Source: Botryllus schlosseri (taxonomy: Eukaryota > Chordata > Ascidiacea > Stolidobranchia > Styelidae). From it: a DNA stretch of 42,682 nt. Where the stretch lies: contig ATSW01005758.1 of NCBI GenBank assembly GCA_000444245.1, forward strand, positions 1 to 42,682, in the 5' to 3' direction. A model generated the notes under the pieces. The model did no database searches, was not told the DNA's origin, and worked only from the letters and a program-made list of their open reading frames with translations. A program made the position numbers and the translations under genes. Position 1 is the stretch's first letter. Each line of letters begins with the position of its first letter. This document shows positions 12,101 to 24,100 of this stretch, in pieces.

Positions 12101-15100
12101 CTATACTGAATATTTATTGCAAATCAGTCTCTAGACAAAGTCAAAACATTTTTGCAACCTGCATTTCGTTTTATTATAGATGTTTATGTTTGCACCGTCA
12201 GTGAACTTATCATTTGACATTTTACAGCTTGTAGCCTACTGTATAGGCCTACCGTTGTAGACGGCTCGTTGTCTGCTCATTGTGAATCATAAGCGGTCAA
12301 ATGAAACAAATAGGTTGACATCGTGTTATGGTCAACATATCGCAATATCCTAACTGAAGCAAAACTGCTTGGGCAATGCATGGTTCTTATATCAAGAAGC
12401 GCATGACGGAATAATTGTGATGTAGACAACATTGTCAGAATGAAGCAACACGGTGTGTCACCAGCCAACAACTGCTACTGTAGAACGTTCTTTCCATATT
12501 CTTGGCAAGCTACTAAGTAAGTACAGACACTTTCTACCCAAGAATGTAGGAAGGCATCCCTCGTTGTACTACAACAAATTTCAATTATTTCTACTATAAT
12601 GCCTGATGTAACTACTGGAATTCTTCATAGGTCATTCATTTTTCATGTAAAAATTTATGAGTTTTCAAGTCAAAAATGTTTTTCTGGCCAAACTACTTCT
12701 TATTTACAGACAGTTCCAACCAGAAATGTAGATAAGTAGTACAATTTTAACATTATGTGCGAAAACACCTAATTTGCATACTCTATGTCAAAATGTGGTC
12801 AAAATTGAGTTTTTTAGGTTTGAAAATATCAAAATTTTGATTTATATAAATCAAAATCGGCCTAACGATTACTCAAACAGGGTGTCTACTTCCAATAATC
12901 ACTCTGTTGACCATTCTTTCATAGTAATTCCACTTCAACTCACCATCCGTCCATGCAGAATTTGCAATGGTTGCCGTAGTGACCCGGCGGACAGCTCAAG
13001 CACTTCACAGAGTCATCTTCGGTGGGCGCACACGCTATGCCATCCGGGCAGGGGCACGGCAGGCACAGTTTGTCGTCCATGTAGTAGCCGACAGCGCAGA
13101 CCTCGCAATGGGCGCCGGCAAAATTGTCCGTGCATTCGCAAATTCCTGAGAACGATGCAACAGTCAGCTACTGTAGACCAAGATTTCAACGGAGGAAATA
13201 AATTGTACCGATTCAAAAGTGAAACGAATATGGCAAGTTGTGACCGTGACAGCAACAAACTTTTGAAGTATACGACATAATAATAGCATCACTGAAGGCA
13301 AAAACGACATACGACATACAAATCTTCAATTTGTTTGCTTTGTTCCGTGTTTTTACCCTTAGCACTTTTTAATTAGAGATTCATTGACCTTTTCTTCAAA
13401 TACTTGAATAGCTGGTTGGTGGTACTAAACTTGAACATTGTTTTCAAGACTACATTCATTGCAGCTAATATTACCCAGAAAAAAAATCAAAATACGCAGA
13501 CCTCAAAATCGAACGTGAGAAAATGTGGAGATGCAAAATAAACACTGTACCCGATAGTCATCAGTACTACAGGGGTCGTAAGCTAAAAATATTCGTTAGA
13601 CTTATTCAAAAGATTCTGGGAAACATTCAATTCGACATGATCCAGAAGATCACTTTATTGGGCAATGTGCATATTCATCGGAAAACCTTGAATGCACCAC
13701 TGAATTAAGTTACAGTTGCACTGAAAATCACAGCATAATTTATGTAATTTTGATTCTTCATTTTCAATCATCTCTACCTCTGTCATTGTCAATTCTACAT
13801 CTACCGCAATTCTATAATCTGACCTCTTCTCTTCATCTATTGCATAGGAATAACAATTTGGCTATTAGTGAAATTTTAAAGGTTTACTTCAATCTTGCCA
13901 TTTTCCTCAAGAACTGTTTGCACCCCAGATTATGTGCGTGTTTACCAGTTTTACTGTGAATAAAGAATACAATAACTAATAATGAACAACAAGTTTATAA
14001 ATGATACCACAATCATGGTAATGCATTATTGAGAGCAATATTCGATTCTTGAAATGGATGTTGTGGTGAAAGCAATATCAGACACTATGGTCAGCTGTCA
14101 CTCACCAGATTCGGGGTCGCATTTGTCCCCGTGTCCGTTGCAATCGCACTTGACGCACTTTGAATAAACGCCTCCGTTTGCAGTAGCACGGGTGAACCCG
14201 GGTGCACACGACTCGGCATTGGTCCCCAAATAATTTTCGGCGATGCAATACTCTATCCAATCTGCGGGCTCGCCGGCGCCGCCCTCTTCGGCGGTATCAA
14301 GGGTAACAGAGTGGAGAAACGTGAAGCCTGTGGAAGTCAGTACCGCGAGTTTGATATTCGCACATATAACGTTGTCGCCGAGTATATGGAAGAGTGTGGC
14401 ACACAGAAATTGCGGAGACGCAATAATTTTGCGACGTAATGAATTACTGGAACTGTATATTCACTATATACTCAATGACTTGCAGAATGCAGATAGGTTG
14501 ACAAGTTTGACAATTAAAAAGATATCTCTTTTCATAACTTGCATGGTTATTAACATTATGGTTACAGAATTAATTAAACATTTTCTCTCTATACTTGAGT
14601 AGGAAATCTTCGCCGTCTCCAACAAACAAACCAAAACAACACAAAGCATTCTCTATCATAGCGTGTCATCGGGGCGGCGAGACAGCTATCTGTGATTTTC
14701 TCGCTAAATATTCACACGACATTGGCAGACAGCTCAAAAATACTCGAGTACCGACGATACTACGTGACCGTCACGTAACGCATGAAGCAAAATTCAAAAT
14801 GTGTCTTTTGAAATCATCCTGAATGATTTCAAAAAATATCCAAATCCCAGAATGCTTTTTAGTAGTTGTAAGGTACATGATCTCATAATGCAATTGCGAT
14901 AAGGTAAATTGGGCGAAGTGTAAATCAATTCTCAGGCTATCGACTATATTTTACCAAAATATTCATGTATGCAGTCAGCATATGCATTTTTATTGACTTG
15001 GTATTTGTGTCGAGTGGTGGGATTGAAACGGGCTGGGATTCAGTCGTGGACGGTTCTATCATGAAAGTCGCATTTTTCAGTCAGTTCTGTTACAATAAGT

Positions 15101-18100
15101 CATAGACCAGTAACGCGTACTGGTTCACTGATCGCATAAAATTGGCCAAATCCCACCACTGTTTGTGTCCCTTCTCTGAGCTCAAATGTAACATAGATCA
15201 TTAAGTCATTTCCTAGGCCACACACACACCATTCAAAATTAGCACTTTCCAATATTATACACCTCTATACATCATATTCCACAAGCCTTACAGCGTATGA
15301 ACCTCTCCCAATTTCTACACTACTGCTGCCCTACGGTTAATATTATCAGTGTACAGTAGGATTGTTCAAAAATAGCTTATTTTTCCGGATTCCAGGGATT
15401 CATAGCAAAAGCCAGCGCAGAGCCAATTGATTTTTTTATTCAAATTTTACTGTAAACCCAATAAAATTGTCGAGTTGTCTACAAAAACAATGCAAAACAA
15501 ATTTGACGCAATTCCAACCCGCGGAAGCGAAGTTAATTGAGTTTTTTATCAATAGTTCCGAGTTTTTCCACCATCAATGCTATTTTTGCAAATTTAACAC
15601 TGCAACAACTTCGTTTCCACCAGTTGGAATTGAAAAAAAAATTGTTAAGCATCGTTCTTTAAGGCAGTGTGGTTGACAGTAAAATTCGAAATTTTCTTTC
15701 AATTTTTATACTAAATTCAAAAATTTCAATCGACTCTGTGTCGGCTTTTACTGGTTGGAATCGAGCCAAATTTGGTGAGCAGGTTTTTCTTACGCAACCT
15801 AACAATTTATTCAGTATCCCCCGAATCCGGAAAAATACTTATTTTTGAACAACCCTAGTCTACTGATAGGTTGAACAACCCTAGTCTACTGATAGGTTTT
15901 TGGAGCTATAGACCCACGAGCAACAGTACCTTCGTCATTAAGAGCCCGTATTCTCACACTCGTAAGGTCGTTGAGCATTTTCTGGAACTGGAACGCAGTC
16001 AGCCGCGGACTGAACGCGGCCGCCTCGTGTAGTCGGAACCGAAATTCTTGCGGCTCGGATGATGGTTCTGGGTTGTTCTGAAGTAATCTTTGTGTCACCC
16101 AGTGTCGCAATCAAGGATGGTCAAGGACCAGGGGTCGTTAAAGTGGTCACATAAAAGTATGATCCGAACCAATTCACGTGACTCAAGGCTAGGACGGCCA
16201 AGAGGGGCATTTCATAGTAATTCGAAGAATAGAAAAGTCACCACATCATTGGTATTTCGTCTATCAGTCCTGATACGTGGGTAATAGGTGCCAGAAACTG
16301 TCAAGACTGAGGAAAATTACGATATTATGAATGTGAGTCATTCTATATCACTTCTATATCTTAACAGTGAACACAATGGCTCGGACTCTAGTCACAGCAC
16401 TATGACTCAGACTCGACTCACATGTTAATCTCATTTTTATAGTTTTGACTCGACTCAAGTCGGGTCATTCGGGTCATTCACTCAAGCCAAGTACAGTCCG
16501 AGTCCAAGACAGTGAGTTGAAGGTCGAGTCTGAGTCATGGTATCACGACTCGAGTCCGAGTCCAAGTCATTGTGTTGACATCTCAGTTTTCAGTTGTAGT
16601 CTTGTTGAACCCACTTTTTAGAACTCTCTTTGTTAATATCCAATAGTTCGCATTTATATTATACTAATTTTCCTCACTTTTAGCAGCTTCTGGTCGCATT
16701 TTCAAGTACCAGTACCAATAGATGAAATCCCAATAGTGCGATTACTTTACTATTCTTCGAAATTACAATGAAATGTCGGTCTTGGCCGTACGAGTCTTGA
16801 GTTACATGACTTGGTTCGAGTCATACGCAATGACTTGAGTCCAGTCGAGTCAATACACAGATTGACTCGAGTCGAGTCATTCCCATATATTGAGAAAATG
16901 AGTCGAGTTATGACTCGAGCCATTACAACCCTGGTTACTGCCACTTTCAGTCTAGTAGCAATGCTTACTACTTAGACCACCCCTGGTCGCGAGTTAGAGA
17001 TTAAACCACACACCTGTTCGTAGAGTGGCAATGACACTCTGTACTCGCTGCCCTCGATGATGATATCATGGCCGTATCGCGGCCCGGACCTGCGGCTAAG
17101 CGCATCTCCCGTGCCGCTGGATCCCTCGGACGTCAACGCCGATTGCCCGTCGAAACTCAGGACGAAAGTCAGGAATTGGTTGTAACTGAACCGCTGTCCT
17201 CCCAAGTAATTTTCTGCAAACATCCACCATATTCAGATTCGGCATTCGATATGCATTTGAAAATTACACAACTCCCACAATTCATTATGTAACATGGTGA
17301 AACAAATGGCCAGTAGAGATGAGCAGAATTAATATTGTAAAACCCAAACCTTCAAATCTAAAAGCCTAAATAAATTTCCGATTCTGCCCAAGTTCATACC
17401 TGGTAACAAAATTACCCCGGAGGGCGAATCCAATTCCAAATCCTGTTGTCCTAAAACCGGCAATACGAATCCGGAAAAAAACTCGAAACATAATCCAGAG
17501 ACATCAACATCTCTGATCATAATATGCAAGGGCGATCACTGGTCAGTAGGACTCCTCCTCTATTCTACCGGCATCATCTACATACCCTATTCAGTAGAGC
17601 AGTGGTTCCCAACCTGTGGTACGCGTACCACTAGTGGTACGCGAAGGTCTTCCAGGTGGTACATTCTGTTTTTTTTTCGACCGAATGAAGTCATTAGTTC
17701 AGGTGGGGTTGATTTTGGGTTTTCTGTAGCATGGCCTACGTGTGTTCGACGCATGTTCTCACGCTAATCCCTAGATGTTAATTTTCCCTTCTACGTGGGA
17801 GCGCGAGCAAGGATCTTCATTCATGATGATTATCAAGTCGAAGAAACGAAACCGTCTTGCTGCGCCCATGCATGACTTTCGATGCGCTGTGAGAAAACGT
17901 ATGCCACTCATCGACCAGCTAGTGCAGGGGAAGCCAACCGTGACCCGCGGGCCAAATGTGGCCCGCGAGAAGATTATGAGTGGCCTTCGAGATAATTCTC
18001 GAAATTAGTTATAATATCAAATATTGAATTACTCAGATAATGTACTGTGAACTTCCAAGACCAACAAAAACTTGATTAGTTTGACCCCGAAATTAGGGAT

Positions 18101-21100
18101 GTTGATCACTTAAATACCAGTTCCGACGTATTGGAGTAGCCTGGGGCCAGCAAAAGTTTTCTTAGATGTCCCTATATTACCATAAAGGTAGAATGTTCCG
18201 TCGTAGATTTATTTGGCTTGTTATTTTTCTTAGTACATCGCGCTATTTATTGTCATTCAATTTCTTGCTTTTGTAGCCCTTCCTGAGTATAAAAATATGC
18301 CCAATCTACTTAATTGACGATATTGGTAATTGTGAGAGAACCGTCCAACATCCGACTTCGCGTCTGCCCTCGCAGAGATGATGATAAAGATGAAGATGAT
18401 CGGCGATGAAACTTTGGCACAAAATGATAGACGCATGTTCACCGAAATCGTCGCTATTAATATGTCTGAATCATCCTGAGTTTGCCAAGAGAGCCCAGTG
18501 GCATACATAGGTGACTCGCAATATATGCAAGTGACATTAGTATTGGCCGAACTTATTCACTAACTTTGAAAATTTTTCGCGCTTGGCGCGGGTACTTCAT
18601 GAGTGCGTAGTGATTATAAGTCTTGTTTCCGTCATTACCTAATCCGGTTCGCTCCTATCGGGTGGATAAAAAAGATCATCATCATTCAACAGGCCCGCGC
18701 AATGGTTCGCGAATCTCATGTGGCCCTTTGGTCGAAAAGGTTAACCGTCACTGAGCATAAGTCACAGACGTGCTTGTGACGTCATAAATGGTGGGAGCGT
18801 TTTGACTGCATTCGGCGCGCGTAACTTGTAGGTGGTACGCGAGCACTGCATAAAACCTAGAAATGGTACGTGGGTGGAAAAAGGTTGGGAAACACTGCAG
18901 TAGAGGGTTGTTAGATACAGAATATTTCCGATTCAACCTCAACAGTATTGCAAGTAAAACAGCTCATGTATTCAGAGAATATGTCAAGGTTCCAAGTCAG
19001 TTTCAAATACATTCGCATCGTTTTCATGAGCAAAAATTTGTAATAACATCTGTCGAGTACAGGTCTATATCACCATAATAAGTATTGACAATTCATTTGT
19101 TCGTGGGGTTGCATAATTCATTCGGCGTAACGCATTTGGCAGATTGGGAAGTTATCGTCAGAAGTTGAAAATACTCGAGTGGATTGTAAGTCCATTTCAA
19201 GTATGTCGTATTGTACATCAAGTAGTCTAGGCATCAATGTCATGTATCGGAGATCAAGACTTCTTATAATTGTACATAATATCCACTTCCACTTACTATG
19301 TTTTAGAATTTGTCACTTTTGCTTATACTGGGACAAAACTTGAAAGTTTTCAAACAAGTCATATTTCGGTTCTACTGGGAGGTAGTTTCCACGCACCTTT
19401 CAAATCACCTAATCATCTTGTTTTTCTACTTCAACATATCTTGGAAACCACTACTTTTCCGTGTACTGGAGTAGCATCAAATAGTTCTCAATTGTGTTGT
19501 CTACTACTCCAGGTTGCTTACGTCTACCAAACCCCTACTTTTGCTAGAATATTAGAATAGAAATTGAAAGTATTTCTTGTACACGTACAATTGTGCAATG
19601 TACATCAATGCACAATGCACATGACGGTCATCGGCATTAATTCCCTATGACAACCACTTTTCCAAGCCGCAAAATAACACGTTAGCATTCTCACCGGGTG
19701 CACTAAAGTACAATCCATCCAGGCCAACCTTCCCCTCGCTGCCCCAAGACACGTCGCCACGCACAGTACCGCTCGTATCGGCCGCCTTCCAACCGTCATC
19801 GCCTGAACAATGAAAACACAATAGCATTGTTAAAAATCTAGTACAATCGACAATGTCGTCTGTGTATTGTTTGCGCAACGTGGGCAACCGTGCAGAGACC
19901 TACATTGACGGATGGCACAATTGACTTCTCTGATAATATCAGGTGGCTGACAGCAAGGCGAACACAGCATGCCTTGTCATGTAGGCACGTAGTTCTAGTT
20001 TTCGGCGTATACAAGTACGGTTTGCATTTGATTATGTCACCTATATTTCCAATGAGGACTCCTTTGACTGACTCAGCACATAGGTTTGTGGTGCAGGTTT
20101 GTGGTGCAAAGTAAAATCAAACAAGACAAGAAGTTATCATGGAACTTTCCGGGACTTACGTTTATCACATTAATTTAATGCTCGTGATGTTTCTCACAAT
20201 TAACAAAAGTATACCTATTGCAAACACGGACTAGGTACTTTGAGAAAGTCGGTAGCGCGAAGTGAAATCGACTCGTAATGCTGGATTTCATCATTTTAAT
20301 CCCAATGTTTGCGCATAGATTAACGTTAAACACATAGATAGGGCGTTGCTGGGAGGGTCAAAAACGAATTCAGGCTCGAAGGTTCAGATCTTGGAACACC
20401 GCGACATTATTTTTGTCTCAACTGTCGTAACCGGATTTGGGAAGTCGGTAAGCCATAGGCTCATCGTCAATGAGACTTTATTACGAAACTACATTATTGA
20501 AACCAATCGACCTTATATGTCTGTGTCTACCCTTGCATTGACTGTGGCTACCAAGGGCGCAACTTGGATGAACGTTCCGCAATGGAGGGTGATAACTATT
20601 GAAATGGAGTAACTAAAAACTGAAATGGATTCATTATGACGTATTAAACATTATTGATCCCACAATTTCCGAAGTCCGGGCTATTTCCCGTCAAGAGTAT
20701 TACTTGAATTTTGAATCGCGCTATAAAGATGATGCCAGAACCTCATATTACTAGTTATGGAAGCAACTTGATATGTAAGAAACGCAATTTTAGATTAGCC
20801 GCCAAATGTTTGTAGTATGTTGACCTTGCTAGCCGATATCAAGCTTGTTTTGATTTCGTGATATGGAAATTGGCGAGACAACACACAATTCCATGTTGAA
20901 TATCGCATGGGAACTATGTTTCCTGAATTTAACCACCATGTTAGTTTATTTCCCTGTATTGCACGTTCTTGTCAGTTCATTTCCTCTTCGTGGTCACCGA
21001 TTTGAGAGTGGAAAGAATTTTGGTTGGGTATCACATCACTTTCGTTTTAACGAGACTATCTCAATGCGGTTGACCAAGTTGCAGCTAACCAGCGTCACAG

Positions 21101-24100
21101 TGTTTCTCGTCAATTAGCAATGTATTTATCAAAGCCGTAGCACAGGCTCATCTCAAGATGAAAACGATTGAAAAAAAGCATCACTTTATTGATTCCTAAA
21201 ATAGTGGAAATTTCAAATTGTAAATTTAGTTACTTCGCTTCTACTGGTCATAATTAGAGCTGGGCAAAATCGAGTACCTGAGTGATTCGATTCTGAGTCG
21301 CGTATTACGCTTCGAGTCGAGTCGAGTATTCGAGTATCACTCATTATGACGTCACTACAGAATATACTATGCCAAAGTTGTAATATGTAGCCTACCTTTT
21401 ATGTTACCACAAAGAACATAATGCCTGTTATCCGTCACATTAAAGATACTTTGGTATTTTTTCAATCATACGTATTTCTTTGCACTTATTGACAATGTTG
21501 TGAGATGACCATGACTTTGGAAATGTGTTATTTCCAGTAACTTTCGTAGCTTTCAGCGGTCAATCAAAGTTTCAAGGATTCCGCAGTGGAAAATACTATC
21601 AAAACTATAATTCTCGTTAGTAAATTAACTTTGAGTTACGGGATGCGTATAATTTCAGTACTCGAAAAAATCGTATTTTACTACTCGACTCGAATCATTA
21701 AAATTAATGCTCGATTCAATGTGCCCAGCCCTAGTCATGATGGAAAAAATGTGGTGTACAGCGTTTTCTTATGCAACCTAATAATTTCATCAACCAAAGG
21801 TGTAGTAAAATTCGGAAAAACGAACGACTCATTTCAGCAATAAACCGTATACTGACAAATATTTATCGCCACAGTAAAGGCGGACAAGCTGCAAACACGG
21901 CAGACGCATTGCGTCACACCTTCGTGCCGGCGCACTGGGAATAATGTCATAAAGACATCAAAACAGTCGCAAAGTCTGGCAACCGAAAATACAGCTTCCT
22001 CGCGTCCGCCGCCGACACGGCGTTGCGCAACGCTACGACAATAGGGGCGACGATCTATTTTTACGCGTCGCGCCGGAAGTCGTAGAGGACGTACGCGTAC
22101 CAAAAACGCGTCATCTGCGATTGTGCGAAGCGCGTTGAATAGGAATAATTACGTAGCATTCGCGAAGCAGATATTAGGCAACGCCAGCGCCTTCAAAAGC
22201 GACAACAGCGTGTGCTGTTGCATCAAGCGGAAGCAAAGTGGGTGATGCATCACATATTTTTCGCGTAATGACTAAAGAAGTGGGATTTAGGCGGGGGACG
22301 CGTCGAGAAAGTGCAACAGTGAAGAAATGACATTTCGCAAACTGCTAAGAAGCGATGACGAGTGACCACGATTTCATAGAGATGGCTGTAGCGAGTACAA
22401 TAATCGATTTAAGTTAGCTCCAGTCCGAATGCGGTGGCTGTTGCACACACCTTTGACTTTGATTTTAGACCACATATTTAGAGTGCCTTTATGATACTTC
22501 CATGACTGAAGTGAATTTAAGACTGGGAATTTATTCAGGTTCAAATCAAACCCGAGGTATATGTTCAAGTGTAATTTGAAGATGGGTCACCATTAGCTAC
22601 ATTTACATAAATCAATAGCGAATATTACGATACGACATAGTTCATCAATAAACATACAGTGAATAAGACTCCATTTCCCCATTTAGCCCAACAACTACAG
22701 GCTAATGCCACAAATCCTACTACAGATACAAGGGCTTATACTCACCGCCTGCAAATTGACTTTGAATAGAAGCGACCGTGTAACCGCCGGCGACTTGGCA
22801 CACGGACGAATGCCCGTAACAGAAGCAGGCTGTGCATCCGTACGGGTTCTCGTGGTCCAAATTCATTGTGCCGGGCTTGCATCTGCAAAGGTTACCACGG
22901 TTAAATACAATACAAGTTGAGCACCTGTCACGTATCGCGCACGTACCGTTTACAGGTGGAGAGTTTACCACAAGAATAAATATTTGGTTTAACCCGAAAT
23001 AAGCGTCTCGATTTGCTTCGACGGATGGATTATGCTATACATGACAAGATTCCACGCATAAGCGAATAAACAAGTTGGAAGACTTCAGTAATAGGATTAT
23101 AACTTTACTGTCGATCAGTACTAGTGGAATAGGCCGGTGTCTGGTGAGATCCTGTGTATATGGAAAAATTGTATCAGCAAAATATACAACAACTACATTT
23201 TCCTGGATGGGATAGCAATCGGGCACTGCAGGCTGCACCATCTAACCTGAGATTTTATCGGGATAATCTACATAATAAATTGACCGGGATGCATCCTGAA
23301 TCCATATACAGTGGCGCTGAAATACAGACTACGATTGACAAGATAAACATGACTTGTCTGCACGAATTTGCACATATCGACAAATAAGTCCTTTCGACAA
23401 GGAGTATAGATGCCAACAATGGAAAGGATACGAGGAACGCCTTGTAAATACATATTAATGGCAATTGGAAGTAGGTCGTAATTAGCTATAGAGATCCTCA
23501 AAATACGGAGGAAATCAAAGCCTCTGTGACAGCGACCTGCCAGGCCTACTTTGAGACCTAACGCAATGCGGTAAGACGAGAGACGGAAAGAAAAAAGACG
23601 AACGAGACACGACTATTATGACGTACTTGTCACAGTTGATTCCTTCCACGTTGAGTTTACACACGCACTGTCCGTTAGCGGGGTCGCATACTGTACCGGG
23701 TTCTGTTCCGTCGCCATCGCATAGACACAGACTGCAATGAAAAAAGCTGGTCATTGATATGTATATGAGCGCACAAATAATACGGCGCTCGGCGGTGGAT
23801 AAGAGTCGTTGCTTGCAACAGGTCTTTATTCAACATATCATTCATTAATAATTTCATCACAGGTAAGAGCACAGCACGATACTTTTACAAAATCCGTAGG
23901 GCTTCAATAACATTTTACTTATTCTTTATTATCTGGCATTTGCATCAAGCCTGGCAGTTGACGGTCAACAAACTACCGGTTTTAGTAGATCTAGTTTTAG
24001 TTTTCGACTTTGCAGTGAGTAGTCTTAGTTCTAGTTGCGCACTTAAATAACATTTCATTGCCGAACAACTAGAAAATAAGTTTCGTCTTTTGGCGCGAAT

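Larger units (their letters stand above)
17600..18897. mobile_element. hAT (Charlie-like) element with perfect 8-bp target duplication
   Basis: It starts CAGTGGTTCCCAACCTGTGG and ends GGTTGGGAAACACTG, flanked by identical CAGTAGAG (17,592-17,599 and 18,898-18,905). Subterminal GGTACGCG words occur at both ends. The internal open stretch 17,775-17,925 reads IKSKKRNRL and [17 protein letters not shown], resembling the C-terminal end of hAT transposases. A second hAT-like element (17,925-18,753) interrupts it. Without the insert the element is about 470 bp, a deletion derivative. Confidence 0.88.

Noticed and set aside
21834-22103. Minus-strand Arg-rich open frame of 89 codons in a CpG-dense patch
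   Set aside because: Composition follows the CG-rich DNA, and no domain is recognisable.
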